From Candidatus Methylomirabilota bacterium (GTDB taxonomy: Bacteria; Methylomirabilota; Methylomirabilia; Rokubacteriales; CSP1-6): DNA of 64,000 bases. Position numbers and translations under genes: made by a program. Location: the NCBI GenBank assembly GCA_036002485.1, contig DASYTI010000001.1, forward strand, positions 1-64,000. The letters run 5' to 3'. This document shows, one piece after another, positions 1 through 8,621 of this stretch. The notes beneath the pieces are model-generated. The model ran no database searches, was not told the origin of the DNA, and saw nothing but the letters and a program-made list of their open reading frames with translations. Within the stretch, counting starts at the first letter, position 1. Each line of letters begins with the position of its first letter.

Positions 1-141
1 GTCCCGCACCGCCACCCCGCTGTACTTCGTGTGCAGCACCTTCGTGATCGCCGAGGTCAGCGTCGTCTTCCCGTGGTCGATGTGCCCAATCGTCCCAATG
101 TTCACGTGCGGCTTCGACCGATCGAATTTCGCCTTGGCCAT
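1..141 (-). CDS. tuf: Elongation factor Tu, N-terminal fragment (gene continues off the left edge)
   Basis: Delivers aminoacyl-tRNA to the ribosome as a GTPase. The 47 visible codons read [19 protein letters not shown], followed by the P-loop [10 protein letters not shown], which is the start of EF-Tu. The ATG at 141 is preceded by a GGGAGG ribosome site. It is the last gene after four tRNA genes, so it is probably co-transcribed and processed with them. The rest of the gene, and whether a second tuf copy exists in the genome, cannot be seen here. Confidence 0.96.
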   Translation of the reverse strand, partial: MAKAKFDRSKPHVNIGTIGHIDHGKTTLTSAITKVLHTKYSGVAVRD

Positions 142-203
142 CCTTGGCTCGCCTCCCTAGTCCTTCCGCCGTTCGGCCCGCCCTGCGTGTTCGTCCCAAG
201 AGA

Positions 204-279
204 TGGAGCCCATGTCCGGGATTGAACCGGAGACCTCGCCCTTACCAAGGGCGTGCTCTGCCAACTGAGCTACATGGGC
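204..279 (-). tRNA. tRNA-Thr (anticodon GGT)
   Basis: A 76-nt cloverleaf with the 3' CCA encoded in the DNA. Acceptor arms GCCCATG and CATGGGC pair, the D-loop and T-arm (GGTTCAATCC) are canonical, and the anticodon loop CTTGGTAAG gives GGT. It is the fourth tRNA of the cluster, 62 bp before tuf. Confidence 0.96.
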
Positions 280-338
280 GTGGATCACATGCCTCGTTGC
301 TTCTCCGGATGTCGGAAGCCCAGAGGCTGGAGCCCAAG

Positions 339-413
339 TGGAGCGGGAAACGGGATTCGAACCCGCGACCCCCAGCTTGGAAGGCTGGCGCTCTACCGCT
401 GAGCTATTCCCGC
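339..413 (-). tRNA. tRNA-Gly (anticodon TCC)
   Basis: A 75-nt cloverleaf with encoded CCA. The acceptor begins GCGGGAA and closes with TTCCCGC. The anticodon loop CTTCCAA carries TCC, between stems CCAGC and GCTGG. The T-arm contains GGTTCGAATCC. It is third in the tRNA cluster. Confidence 0.96.
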
Positions 414-449
414 ACTCCCTCTCGGCGCGAAACCCTTCGCCCCAGAAAA

Positions 450-535
450 TGGTGGGGAGAGGAGGATTCGAACCTCCGAAGGCGTTCGCCAGCAGATTTA
501 CAGTCTGCCCCCTTTGGCCACTTGGGTATCTCCCC
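450..535 (-). tRNA. tRNA-Tyr (anticodon GTA)
   Basis: An 86-nt class II tRNA with encoded CCA and a long variable arm (GGCGAACGCCTTC region), as expected for bacterial tRNA-Tyr. The acceptor begins GGGGAGA. The anticodon loop CTGTAAA carries GTA. It is second in the cluster. Confidence 0.96.
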
Positions 536-569
536 GCTGGTTCTTCAGACTGTAACCCCTTGAAATGTC

Positions 570-644
570 TGGCGCTGGCGGGAGGATTTGAACCCCCGAC
601 CCACTGCTTACAAGGCAGTTGCTCTACCCCTGAGCTACGCCAGC
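570..644 (-). tRNA. tRNA-Thr (anticodon TGT)
   Basis: A 75-nt cloverleaf with encoded CCA. The acceptor GCTGGCG pairs with CGCCAGC. The anticodon loop CTTGTAA carries TGT. It is the first tRNA of the cluster, about 8 nt after the predicted transcription start. Order Thr(TGT)-Tyr(GTA)-Gly(TCC)-Thr(GGT)-tuf matches the E. coli thrU-tyrU-glyT-thrT-tufB operon. Confidence 0.96.
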
Positions 645-658
645 AGTCGCAAAACTTC

Positions 659-687
659 ACTTTAGTTTCGAGGTACCTGGAAGTCAA
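659..687 (-). promoter_or_regulatory. Sigma70-type promoter of the tRNA-tuf operon
   Basis: On the minus strand TTGACT (687-682) and TAAAGT (664-659) are separated by exactly 17 bp, placing the start about 8 nt before the first tRNA. The -35 box contains the TGA stop of rlmB, so promoter and gene end are superimposed. Called from the boxes only. Confidence 0.7.
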
Positions 688-1457
688 GACATTTTTGCCT
701 GTTTAGCCACCCGCTGACGCTGGACTTCGTAGCAGAGGATTGCGGCCGCTGCCGAGACGTTCAGGGAATTGGTCCGGCCCCGCATCGGGATGCTGGCCAG
801 GAAGTCGCAACTCTTGGCCACCAGGGGTCTCAGCCCGGGACCCTCGCCACCGAGAACCAGGCACACGGGGCCGGTCAGGTCTATTTCCCACGGCGCCTGA
901 CCCCCCCGGATCGTCGACCCCACCACCCAGAGGCCCTCTTTCTTCAATATTTCAAGAGATTGCACGAGATTCGTCTCCCGCGCAACAGCCAAATGCTCAA
1001 CAGCCCCCATGGCCGACTTGGCCGCAGCCCCCGTGAGCCCGGCCGCGTGGTGCTTGGGCACGATCGCCCCGTGCGCTCCCGTCGCCTCGGCCGATCTGAG
1101 AATCGCTCCGAGATTTCTCGGATCCTGGACCTGATCGAGAACGAGGAAGAAGGCCGGCTCCCCACGCTGCCCAGGAATGACAAGGAGCTCCTCGAGAGAA
1201 GCGTAGGTTGCCTCGGCGACGCGCGCCACCACGCCTTGATGGTGCGGCGTGCCCGCCATGGCCGTCAGCTGATCGCGCGTGCGGAAAGAGATCTTCACCC
1301 CCCGACCGCGCGCGAGCGTCACGAGATCCTGCAGGGCGGGTCCCCTGCCCTCGGAGAGCACGGCCACTTCCTCGACGCGTCGACTCTGGGCCCGCAGGAG
1401 CTCGAGCACCGGATTGCGCCCGAAGAGCGGCGTCTCCTCGCGGGCGTCGGCGCTCAC
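684..1457 (-). CDS. rlmB: 23S rRNA (guanosine-2'-O-)-methyltransferase RlmB (SpoU family)
   Basis: Predicted to 2'-O-methylate the conserved guanosine (G2251 in E. coli) of the 23S P-loop using SAM. The 257-residue protein has the N-terminal substrate-binding domain (GRNPVLELL, about 13-80) and a C-terminal SPOUT knot with the signatures DQVQDPRNLGAILRSAE, LVLGGEGPGL and MRGRTNSLNVS. Start is GTG at 1457, overlapping the cysS stop by 4 nt (GTGA). The cysS-rlmB pairing is common in bacteria. Trm3/TrmH-type specificity cannot be excluded, but length and the N-terminal domain favour RlmB. Confidence 0.9.
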   Translation of the reverse strand: MSADAREETPLFGRNPVLELLRAQSRRVEEVAVLSEGRGPALQDLVTLARGRGVKISFRTRDQLTAMAGTPHHQGVVARVAEATYASLEELLVIPGQRGEPAFFLVLDQVQDPRNLGAILRSAEATGAHGAIVPKHHAAGLTGAAAKSAMGAVEHLAVARETNLVQSLEILKKEGLWVVGSTIRGGQAPWEIDLTGPVCLVLGGEGPGLRPLVAKSCDFLASIPMRGRTNSLNVSAAAAILCYEVQRQRVAKQAKMS

Positions 1458-2884
1458 GGAGATAGCGTCCAGGTCGTGCCGTCGCGCGTGTCCTTGAGGG
1501 TGACACCGAGCCTCACGAGCTCGTCACGAAGGCGATCGGCCTCGGCGAAGTCACGCTGCTTGCGTGCCTGCTCGCGGAGGTAGACGAGGGATTCCACGCG
1601 CGCCTTGAGCTGCGGATCCACGGGCGCGTGGGCTCGCGCGCCGGTCTCGAGCAGCCCCAGCACGCGCCCGAGGGTGACGAGCTCGCCCACGCCCATGAGA
1701 AGCGGGCCCGCCCCGATTCGGCCCTGCTCGAGCTGCGCCCGCGCGCCCTGAAGGAATCGCGCGAGGTCGAAGAGGACACCGAGGGCCTGCGGCGTGTTGA
1801 AGTCGTCGTCCATGGCCGCCTCGAAGCGCTGGCGATGCGCGGCGACCTCATCGAAGAGGCCGCCGTCGGGGCCGGGCTTCGGCGTGCCCTTGCTGGCGAT
1901 GCGCTCGGCCTCCTCGACGAGAGCCCGCAGGCGGCCCAGGGCCTTGGCGGACTCGCTGACTCGCTCGTCGGCGAACTCGAGCGGGTGACGATAGTGAGTG
2001 CCGAGAAAGTAGAGCCTCAGGGCCTCAGGCGCGTGGCGCTGGACCATGTCCTTGATCCAGAGGGTATTGCCGAGCGACTTGGACATCTTTTCCGACGCGA
2101 GATTCACGAAGCCGTTATGGGCCCAGCAGCGCACAAAAGGCTTGCCCGTCGCGCCTTCGGACTGGGCGATCTCGTTCTCATGGTGAGGGAAGATCAGATC
2201 TTCGCCCCCGCCGTGGAAGTCAAAGCTCTCGCCCAAGTACTGCATGGCCATGGCGGAGCACTCGATGTGCCAGCCCGGCCGCCCGGGACCCCACGGCGAG
2301 GACCACGAGGGCTCGCCAGGTTTCGCGGCCTTCCACAGCGCGAAGTCGAGGGGGTCGCGCTTGCGCTCGTCGACGTCGACGCGGGCGCCCGCCTCCAGCT
2401 CGTCGAGGTTCTTGCCCGAGAGCTTTCCATACGAAGGGAAGCGGCGCACCTCGAAGTACACGTCGCCGTCCAGCCCGTAGGCGGTTCCGCGCTTCAGCAG
2501 CCGCTCGATGAGCTCGACCATCTGCGGGACATGCTCGGTGGCCTTGGGCTCGACATCGGGCGGCCTGATCCCGAGCGAGGCCATGTCCGCCCGGTATTCG
2601 GCAATGTAGCGCTCCGAGATAACCGTGGCCTCCACGCCCTCCTCGTTGGCGCGGCGGATGATCCGGTCGTCCACATCGGTGAAGTTCTTGACGAACGTCA
2701 CCTTGAGCCCCTTGAAGGCGAGATGCCGGCGGATGATGTCGAAGGCCAGCGCGCTGCGCGCATGCCCGATATGCGAGAGATCGTAGACGGTGACCCCGCA
2801 CACGTACATCCGCACCTCGCCGGGGATGAGGGGGACGAAGTCCTCCTTGACACGGGTGAGCGTGTTGAAGATGCGGAGCGCCAT
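1454..2884 (-). CDS. cysS: Cysteine-tRNA ligase
   Basis: Charges tRNA-Cys with cysteine in the cytoplasm. At 476 residues it is of normal length. It shows the class I signatures HIGHARS near residue 36 and KMSKSLGN near 268, and the zinc ligands [18 protein letters not shown] and FPHHENE. A GTG at 2887 lies directly before the ATG at 2884; the ATG is chosen, giving a TGATG overlap with the ispF stop. It lies in a tight ispD-ispF-cysS-rlmB run. Confidence 0.96.
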   Translation of the reverse strand: MALRIFNTLTRVKEDFVPLIPGEVRMYVCGVTVYDLSHIGHARSALAFDIIRRHLAFKGLKVTFVKNFTDVDDRIIRRANEEGVEATVISERYIAEYRADMASLGIRPPDVEPKATEHVPQMVELIERLLKRGTAYGLDGDVYFEVRRFPSYGKLSGKNLDELEAGARVDVDERKRDPLDFALWKAAKPGEPSWSSPWGPGRPGWHIECSAMAMQYLGESFDFHGGGEDLIFPHHENEIAQSEGATGKPFVRCWAHNGFVNLASEKMSKSLGNTLWIKDMVQRHAPEALRLYFLGTHYRHPLEFADERVSESAKALGRLRALVEEAERIASKGTPKPGPDGGLFDEVAAHRQRFEAAMDDDFNTPQALGVLFDLARFLQGARAQLEQGRIGAGPLLMGVGELVTLGRVLGLLETGARAHAPVDPQLKARVESLVYLREQARKQRDFAEADRLRDELVRLGVTLKDTRDGTTWTLSP

Positions 2885-3366
2885 CACGGCACCTCCACGC
2901 TGACCACGGCCATGGCGGCGATGCCCTCGCCGCGGCCGAGGAGGCCCAGGTGCTCGGGGCTCTTGGCCTTGACGCTCATCTGATCAGGCGCCAGGCCCAT
3001 GGTCTTGGCGAGCCGCTCGGCCATGGCGGGCAGGTGGGGACCGAGTCGGGGCGCCTGGCAGATCACCGTGGCGTCGACATTGATAGGGCGCGCGCCCTTC
3101 CGGGTGAGGGCCTCCATCACGCTTTCGAGCAGGACCAGGCTCGACACGCCCTTCCAGCGCGGATCAGTGTCGGGGAACATGCGCCCGAGGTCGCCCAGGG
3201 CCAGCGCGCCCAGGAGGGCCTCGCACACGGCGTGAGTCAGGACATCGGCATCCGAGTGGCCCCCGAGCCCGCGCTCGGCAGGGACGGTGATGCCGCCCAA
3301 CACGAGGGGGCGGCCGTCGACGAGCGGGTGGAGGTCGAAGCCGAGGCCGCTCCGCGAGGTGGTCAT
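2884..3366 (-). CDS. ispF: 2-C-methyl-D-erythritol 2,4-cyclodiphosphate synthase
   Basis: Fifth enzyme of the MEP isoprenoid pathway; cyclises CDP-methylerythritol 2-phosphate with release of CMP. The 160-residue protein carries the metal site GFDLHPLVDGRPLVLGG (Asp-X-His) and GGHSDADVLTHAVCEALLGA, and the C-terminal KAKSPEHLG and GEGIAA. An upstream in-frame extension to 3579 is open but lies inside ispD and resembles no IspF, so the ATG at 3366, overlapping the ispD stop as ATGA, is chosen. Adjacent ispD and ispF are common and sometimes fused. Confidence 0.95.
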   Translation of the reverse strand: MTTSRSGLGFDLHPLVDGRPLVLGGITVPAERGLGGHSDADVLTHAVCEALLGALALGDLGRMFPDTDPRWKGVSSLVLLESVMEALTRKGARPINVDATVICQAPRLGPHLPAMAERLAKTMGLAPDQMSVKAKSPEHLGLLGRGEGIAAMAVVSVEVP

Positions 3367-4049
3367 CGACGGCTCCCGAGAAGCATGCGCACGGTCTTGA
3401 GATCCTCCGGCGTCGTGATCTTGATGTTCCGCGCCAGGCCCTCGACCATGGCCACCCGGCCACCCAGCCGCTCCACCAGCATCGCGTCGTCGGTGCCGCG
3501 GAAGCCTTCCCGCACGGCCTTGTCGTGGGCCTCGCGCAAGAGCTCCCGTCGAAAGGCCTGCGGCGTCTGGGTCAGCCACAGGCCGTCCCGAGGCAGCGTC
3601 TTGGCGACGACGGAGTCCTGGACCATCTTGACCGTCTCGCGCACCGGCCAGCCGCAGGTGGCGGCGCCGGGGATACGCGCGGCCGCAAGCACGCGCTCCA
3701 CGAGGTCGGGCGTGACCATGGGCCGAACGGCGTCGTGGACCACGACCCAGGCCGCCTCGGACGAAATCGTCTCGAGGCCAAGCCGCACCGAATCCTGCCT
3801 TTCCTCTCCACCCGCGACCACGGCCAGCACGCGGGGCACTCGAAAGCGCCGGAGCAGAGCCTGGGTCGCGCCGATCCTGTCCTCAGAAACCGCCACCACC
3901 GCGCCCTCGATGGAGGGGCATCGCGCGAGCGCGCGGATGGTGTGGACGAGAAGGGGGGCGCCGCCCAGCAGGAGGTATTGCTTGGGCTGCCGTCCACCCA
4001 TGCGCGTGCCGGAGCCAGCCGCGGGAACGAGGGCGACGGCTTTCATCAT
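3363..4049 (-). CDS. ispD: 2-C-methyl-D-erythritol 4-phosphate cytidylyltransferase
   Basis: Third MEP-pathway step: joins CTP and methylerythritol 4-phosphate to give CDP-methylerythritol. The 228-residue protein starts with the nucleotide-binding loop VPAAGSGTRMG and PKQYLLLGG, followed by VVHDAVRPMV, the VRETVKMV strand and the C-terminal NIKITTPEDL. Two ATG codons stand in tandem at 4049 and 4046. It overlaps ispF by 4 nt and lies just downstream of a tandem repeat (4062-4130). Confidence 0.95.
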   Translation of the reverse strand: MMKAVALVPAAGSGTRMGGRQPKQYLLLGGAPLLVHTIRALARCPSIEGAVVAVSEDRIGATQALLRRFRVPRVLAVVAGGEERQDSVRLGLETISSEAAWVVVHDAVRPMVTPDLVERVLAAARIPGAATCGWPVRETVKMVQDSVVAKTLPRDGLWLTQTPQAFRRELLREAHDKAVREGFRGTDDAMLVERLGGRVAMVEGLARNIKITTPEDLKTVRMLLGSRR

Positions 4050-4061
4050 TGGGTGCGGGGT

Positions 4062-4130
4062 CCTCGAAATGGCCCCCGCACTCCCCCCGTTTGGAGGCGG
4101 GCCCCTCGAAATGGCCCCCGCACTCCCCCC
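4062..4130. repeat. Two direct copies of a 27-bp C-rich sequence
   Basis: A 27-nt sequence beginning CCTCGAAATGGCCCCCGCAC and ending in a run of Cs occurs at 4062-4088 and, identically, at 4104-4130, with a 42-bp period. It lies between the PIN-TRAM gene end and the ispD start (minus strand), so it forms the ispD leader or intergenic spacer. It is unrelated to the dispersed repeat family elsewhere in the window. Confidence 0.85.
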
Positions 4131-4161
4131 ACTCGCGTGGCGGCTCCGTTCATCGCGCGGG

Positions 4162-5160
4162 TCACCGCGAGCCCTCTTCGTCCTTCAGGCGGGAGAAGAT
4201 CATGCGGCCGGCCGTGGTCTGCAGGACCGAGGTCACCGTCACGCTCACCTGCTGGCCGATGAAGCGCTTGCCGTGATCCACGACCACCATGGTGCCGTCG
4301 TCGAGGTAGGCGACGCCCTGCCCCGCCTCCTTTCCCTCCTTGACCACGTGGACGTGGACGAGCTCGCCCGGCAGCACCACGGGGCGCAGGGCATTGGCCA
4401 GCTCGTTGACGTTGAGCACCGCGACCCCCGAGAGCTCCGCAACCTTGTTGAGGTTGTAGTCGTTGGTCACGACCTTGCCGCCCATGGCCTTGGCGAGCTC
4501 GATGAGCTTGCGGTCGACCTCACGCACCTGCGGGAAATCCTGGTCCTCGATCCGCACGGTGGCGCCGGGCATCCGCTGCAGCCGCTGGAGCACGTCGAAG
4601 CCTCGCTTGCCCCGGTTCCGCTTGAGGGGATCGGGCGAATCGGCGATCTGCTGGAGCTCTCGCAGCACGAACTGGGGGATGACGAGGGTGCCCTCGAGAA
4701 AGCCGACCTCGGAGAGGTCCACGATCCGCCCGTCGATGATCACGGAGGTGTCGAGGATCTTGAAGCCCTGCCGCCGCGCCGCCGTCTTGGGAAAGAGCTT
4801 GGACGACATGTCCTCGAGCTCGTCGCGCTTGGCCAGCGCCACCGATGCGCCCAGATAGGTCAGGAGCAGCCCGAAGAGACCGCGGCCGAGGGGGCCCGCA
4901 TCGGGAGCGACGGCGCCCACGGCCGTGCCGAGGCCGAGCCCGAGACCCAGCCCGACGATGCCGCCCATGGCACCCCAGAAGAGCCGGTCGACCGGGATGC
5001 GTCGCGCCTGCCATTCGAGCAAGACGGCGAGGACGCCGAAGAGAAAGCCGGCGCCGGCCAGCCACCAGTTGGTCGCGGGAATGCCCATGGCGGGGCCGAA
5101 GGCCATTCCGGCTGCCGTCGCCGCCGCCAGCATGACTATGCGCACGATGATGATGGCCAT
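4162..5160 (-). CDS. Membrane-anchored PIN-TRAM domain protein (YacL-like)
   Basis: A 332-residue protein. Residues 1-110 hold about four hydrophobic helices, including a Gly-rich one (GGIVGLGLGLGLG). The PIN nuclease-like domain (about 135-250) shows acidic residues in LDTSVIIDGRI, VTNDYNLN and VAVLNVNELA. A C-terminal TRAM RNA-binding domain follows (about 265-325). This architecture matches Bacillus YacL, often beside radA, ispD and ispF, as here. The family is presumed to be a membrane-tethered RNase; substrate unknown. Start ATG at 5160, 9 nt after the radA stop. Confidence 0.85.
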   Translation of the reverse strand: MAIIIVRIVMLAAATAAGMAFGPAMGIPATNWWLAGAGFLFGVLAVLLEWQARRIPVDRLFWGAMGGIVGLGLGLGLGTAVGAVAPDAGPLGRGLFGLLLTYLGASVALAKRDELEDMSSKLFPKTAARRQGFKILDTSVIIDGRIVDLSEVGFLEGTLVIPQFVLRELQQIADSPDPLKRNRGKRGFDVLQRLQRMPGATVRIEDQDFPQVREVDRKLIELAKAMGGKVVTNDYNLNKVAELSGVAVLNVNELANALRPVVLPGELVHVHVVKEGKEAGQGVAYLDDGTMVVVDHGKRFIGQQVSVTVTSVLQTTAGRMIFSRLKDEEGSR

Positions 5161-5169
5161 GGTCGCCTC

Positions 5170-6549
5170 TCACTCCCCGAGCAGTGTCTTGACCGCCTCG
5201 TCCACCGAGCCCACGCCCTGAACGGTAAGGGGATGCGTGGCTCCCGCCGCCGGATTCTTGCCGCCGAGATTGTTCTGGGGCACCACGGCGGTATCGAAGC
5301 CGAGGGCCGCCGCCTCCTTGAGCCGTGCCGTGAAGCCGGCCACCGCGCGCACCTCGCCGGTCAGCCCCACCTCGCCCATGATCACCACGTCGCCGCGGAC
5401 GGGCCGATCGAGGTAGCTCGAAGCTGCCGCGATGGCGATGCCGAGGTCGGAGGCCGGCTCGGTGACGCGCGCGCCTCCTGCCACGTTGACGAAGACATCC
5501 TGGCTCTGGAGCGGAAATCCCACCCGCTTCTCGAGCACGGCCAGGAGCAGGCAGACGCGATTGTAGTCGGCCCCCAGCACCGTACGTCGCGGCGTCCCGA
5601 AGCTGGCGGGCGTGACGAGGGCCTGTAGCTCGAGCAGGAGCGGCCGGGTGCCCTCGAGGCTCGAGACGATGACCGAGCCCGCGGCCCCACGCGGCCGCTC
5701 GGCGAGGAAGAAGCCGGACGGGTTCGACACCTCGGCCAGCCCCAGCTCACCCATCTCGAACACCCCGATCTCATTGGTCGACCCGAAGCGATTCTTGACG
5801 GCGCGGAGGATACGATAGGCGTGGTGCTGCTCGCCTTCGAAGTAGAGCACGGTGTCGACGAGATGCTCGAGAACGCGCGGTCCCGCGATGGCTCCGTCCT
5901 TGGTGACGTGACCGACGAGAAAGGCGGCCATGCCGCGGCTCTTGGCGAGGAGCATGAGGCGGGCGGCGCACTCGCGCACCTGGCTGACGCTGCCGGGCGC
6001 CGACTCGAGCCCGGGCAGAAAGACCGTCTGTATGGAGTCCACGATGAGCGCGCGCGGCCGGAGCTCAATCGCGTGCGCCTCGATGACCTGGAGATCCGTC
6101 TCCGCGAGGAAGTAGAGTCCCTTCGGCGCGATGCCGAGCCGATCGGCCCGCAGCTTGACCTGCGCCGCCGACTCCTCGCCCGAGACATAGAGCACCGGAC
6201 CCCGCCGCTCGGCGAGGGCCCGGCTAGCCTGGAGCAGGAGGGTGGACTTGCCGATACCGGGGTCACCTCCGATGAGGACCAGCGAGCCCGGCACCACGCC
6301 GCCCCCCAGGACGCGATCGAGCTCGCCGATGCCCGTGAGGATCCGCTCTCCCGCCTCGACGGCGATGTCGCCGATGGGCATGGGCTTGGCGCCCGCGGCC
6401 AGCTTGGGCCGTTCGGAGCGCGAGGCCAGAGGCCGCTCCTCGATCAGGGCGACGAAGCTTCCCATCCGGGCGCAATCAGGGCAGGTGCCGGGCTTCGGCG
6501 CTGCGAAGCCGCAGGTTTGACAGCGATAGATCGATCGCTCTTTTGCCAC
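5170..6549 (-). CDS. radA: DNA repair protein RadA (Sms)
   Basis: RecA-related ATPase that promotes branch migration in recombinational repair. The 459-residue protein has all family parts in order: C4 zinc finger (YRCQTCGFAAPKPGTCPDC), Walker A GGDPGIGKSTL near 94-104, the RadA-specific KNRFGSTNE, and a C-terminal Lon-like domain (VFVNVAGGARVTEPASDLG). The start codon is GTG at 6549, sharing one base with the stop of the preceding MCE gene. Confidence 0.96.
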   Translation of the reverse strand: MAKERSIYRCQTCGFAAPKPGTCPDCARMGSFVALIEERPLASRSERPKLAAGAKPMPIGDIAVEAGERILTGIGELDRVLGGGVVPGSLVLIGGDPGIGKSTLLLQASRALAERRGPVLYVSGEESAAQVKLRADRLGIAPKGLYFLAETDLQVIEAHAIELRPRALIVDSIQTVFLPGLESAPGSVSQVRECAARLMLLAKSRGMAAFLVGHVTKDGAIAGPRVLEHLVDTVLYFEGEQHHAYRILRAVKNRFGSTNEIGVFEMGELGLAEVSNPSGFFLAERPRGAAGSVIVSSLEGTRPLLLELQALVTPASFGTPRRTVLGADYNRVCLLLAVLEKRVGFPLQSQDVFVNVAGGARVTEPASDLGIAIAAASSYLDRPVRGDVVIMGEVGLTGEVRAVAGFTARLKEAAALGFDTAVVPQNNLGGKNPAAGATHPLTVQGVGSVDEAVKTLLGE

Positions 6550-7724
6550 TACTTGTCCTTGGCTCGATCGCCCGTCTTGATCGTGGAGCGTATGAGGGCG
6601 CGCAGGAGAAAGCTCCGCTGCGCGCCCTCGAGAAACGAGACCATGCTCTCGTAGAGCGTGGGGTCGACCACGAGCTTTCCCAGGGTGCCCTCGCCGGAAT
6701 TGAGCTTCTCGGACACCGCGCGGAGATTGGCGAGGGCGGTCCGTACGTCCGCGCCGGCCTGGCTCATGCCGTCCTCGTTCCCTCCCTGTATGAGCCCGCC
6801 GAGCACGCCCTCGCCTCGCGCGAGCTTCTCGGACACGTCACGGAAGTTCCGCGCGAGGATCTGGAGGTCTCGCGCCACCGGCCGGTACTCGGGGTCGAAG
6901 AGGAGGGCCGGGAGGAGGCCGTCGCTGGGCCCCGGCTTCTCCGCAGCCCGCCCCAGCGCGTCGAGGGCAGCCATGAGCGCGCGGCCAGACTTCGCGCTGT
7001 CCTTGGAGAGCAGGACGCCGACGGCGCTGTCCCCGCTCTCCGCCCGAGCCATGAGGGCTTCCGCCGAGATGAGGATGGCATTGAGCCGCCGGAGCGCCTC
7101 CGGCTCCTCGTAGACCAGCACGTGGAGCCACCCTCGCCCCTTCTCGACCTCGTTGGTGATACGGCGCGCGGAGCTGGCCGCCACGCCAAGATCTTCCACG
7201 GCGCCGCTCTTGTCGAGCCGATCGACGGCGGCGCGCAGCGTCGACACCAGCTGGTTGACGGCGGCCAGCGTGCCCGCGCCTTCGGCGAACATCCGGCCCA
7301 TCTCGAACGCCTCGCGGGAGGTCAGCGGCTCCCCCGGCGCGAGGGGCGGGGCATCCGGCGAGCCGCTGGTGATCTCCACGATCTTGTCGCCGAGCAGACC
7401 CTGGGTCGCGATACGCGCCTCGGAGTCGCGGCGGATGCGATCGTGGAAGCGCCGCGCCACCGTCATGGTCACCCGCACCTTGCTGCCGACCTTGGGAGAC
7501 AGCGTCACGTCCGTGACCCGGCCGATCTGGACGCCGGCCAGGCGCACGGTGGCGCCCTCGATGAGCCCCCCGACCTCGGTGAACTCGGCGATGAGCTCGT
7601 ACTTGCTCTCGAAGTAGCGGGCGCGGGCCCCCAGCAGATAGATGATGGCGAGGAAGACGACCAGCGACACGAGGACGAAGCCGCCGATGCGGAGCTGAAG
7701 GGCGAGGGAGCGGCGGTCTGGCAT
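6549..7724 (-). CDS. mlaD: MlaD-family (MCE domain) lipid-transport substrate-binding protein
   Basis: Periplasmic, membrane-anchored partner of an MlaFE-type ABC lipid transporter. In 391 residues there is one N-terminal transmembrane helix (about 13-33, GGFVLVSLVVFLAIIYLLG), one MCE domain (about 40-118, with VRLAGVQIGRVTDVTL and GLLGDKIVEIT), and a long helical C-terminal part (130-390). It is much longer than E. coli MlaD (183 residues), more like PqiB/Mce-type helical extensions. The dispersed repeat at 7728-7855 separates it from mlaF. Confidence 0.88.
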   Translation of the reverse strand: MPDRRSLALQLRIGGFVLVSLVVFLAIIYLLGARARYFESKYELIAEFTEVGGLIEGATVRLAGVQIGRVTDVTLSPKVGSKVRVTMTVARRFHDRIRRDSEARIATQGLLGDKIVEITSGSPDAPPLAPGEPLTSREAFEMGRMFAEGAGTLAAVNQLVSTLRAAVDRLDKSGAVEDLGVAASSARRITNEVEKGRGWLHVLVYEEPEALRRLNAILISAEALMARAESGDSAVGVLLSKDSAKSGRALMAALDALGRAAEKPGPSDGLLPALLFDPEYRPVARDLQILARNFRDVSEKLARGEGVLGGLIQGGNEDGMSQAGADVRTALANLRAVSEKLNSGEGTLGKLVVDPTLYESMVSFLEGAQRSFLLRALIRSTIKTGDRAKDK

Positions 7725-7727
7725 CTT

Positions 7728-7855
7728 ACTCAGCCCTCGCTTCGCCGCGCTCGTCGCCTACGGCTCCTCGGCCGCGTCTCGGCTCGAACCGCAACTCAGC
7801 CCTCGCTTCGCCGCGCTCGTCGCCTACGGCTCCTCGGCCGCGTCTCGGCTCGAAC
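7728..7855. repeat. Dispersed repeat family, two tandem long-form copies
   Basis: A 62-bp sequence (ACTCAGCCCTCGCTTCGCCG through CGTCTCGGCTCGAAC) is present exactly twice, at 7728-7789 and 7794-7855, separated by 4 bp. It fills the junction between mlaF and mlaD. Outer blocks TCAGCCCTCGC and GCTCGAAC are those of the short copies elsewhere; the middle is longer and lacks the simple hairpin. Confidence 0.93.
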
Positions 7856-7856
7856 A

Positions 7857-8621
7857 TCAGTCTTCGCGGAGCTCGCCCGCGAGGAAGCGGCGGACGTCGG
7901 GGTTGGAGGAGGCGCGCATCTCGGCCGGAGTGCCGATGTCCGCGATGCGCCCCTGGTGCAGGATGGCCATCTGGTCGGCAATCATGTTGGCGAACTCGAT
8001 GTCGTGGGTGACCACGATGGCGGTGTCGCAGACCCCCGACCGCAGCGAGACCATCAGCTCGCCGACCAGCCGGGCATTGGTGGGGTCGAGCCCGGCCGTG
8101 GGCTCGTCGAAGAAGACGACCTCGGGCTCCAGCACGAGGGCGCGGGCGATGCCCACCCGCTTGCGCATGCCCCCGGAGAGCTCCGCGGGCAGGAGGTCGT
8201 CGACGCCGGGCAATCCCACCAGAGACAGGAATCGATGGACGCGGTCCGTGATCTCCCCGAGCGACATGCTGGTGTGCTCGCGCAGCGGGAAGGCGACGTT
8301 TTCGAAGACGGAGAGCGAGTCGAAGAGGGCGGCGCCCTGGAAGACGAACCCCGCCCGCCTCCGGAGCGGGAGCATGGCCTCTTCGCGCATGCGCTCGATG
8401 CGCGTGCCGAAGAGCGACACCTGTCCGGCATCGGGCCGGATCAGCCCGTCCGTGATGCGCAGGAGCACGGTCTTGCCCGCGCCGCTCCCGCCCATGACGG
8501 CCAGCGTGGTGCCCTTGCCAAGGGCCAGGCTCACGCCCCGGAGCACGGGCTTGTCCTCGAAGGACTTTCGCACCTCTCGGAGCTCGACGGGAATCTCGGG
8601 AGCCGGCGCCACGGGATCCAT
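7857..8621 (-). CDS. mlaF: MlaF-type ABC transporter ATPase
   Basis: ATP-hydrolysing subunit of a phospholipid transporter of the outer-membrane asymmetry/MCE type. The 254-residue protein shows Walker A GGSGAGKTVLL, signature LSGGMRKRVGIARAL, Walker B VVFFDEPTAGLDP and the H-loop VVTHDIEFA. GTG at 8624 and ATG at 8621 adjoin; the ATG is used and overlaps the mlaE stop as TGATG. Order mlaE-mlaF-mlaD is the usual one; mlaC and mlaB are not present. Confidence 0.93.
   Translation of the reverse strand: MDPVAPAPEIPVELREVRKSFEDKPVLRGVSLALGKGTTLAVMGGSGAGKTVLLRITDGLIRPDAGQVSLFGTRIERMREEAMLPLRRRAGFVFQGAALFDSLSVFENVAFPLREHTSMSLGEITDRVHRFLSLVGLPGVDDLLPAELSGGMRKRVGIARALVLEPEVVFFDEPTAGLDPTNARLVGELMVSLRSGVCDTAIVVTHDIEFANMIADQMAILHQGRIADIGTPAEMRASSNPDVRRFLAGELRED

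Noticed and set aside
157-706. Open reading frames across the tRNA cluster on both strands
   Set aside because: They overlap four perfect cloverleaf tRNAs and have no protein-like composition.
3367-3579. A 71-residue N-terminal extension of IspF
   Set aside because: Lies wholly inside ispD in another frame and has no IspF similarity.
2950-5628. Long plus-strand frames (up to 892 codons) antisense to ispF, ispD and the PIN-TRAM gene
   Set aside because: High-GC antisense shadows with His/Gly/Arg/Glu-rich sequence and no recognisable domain; the minus-strand genes are clear.
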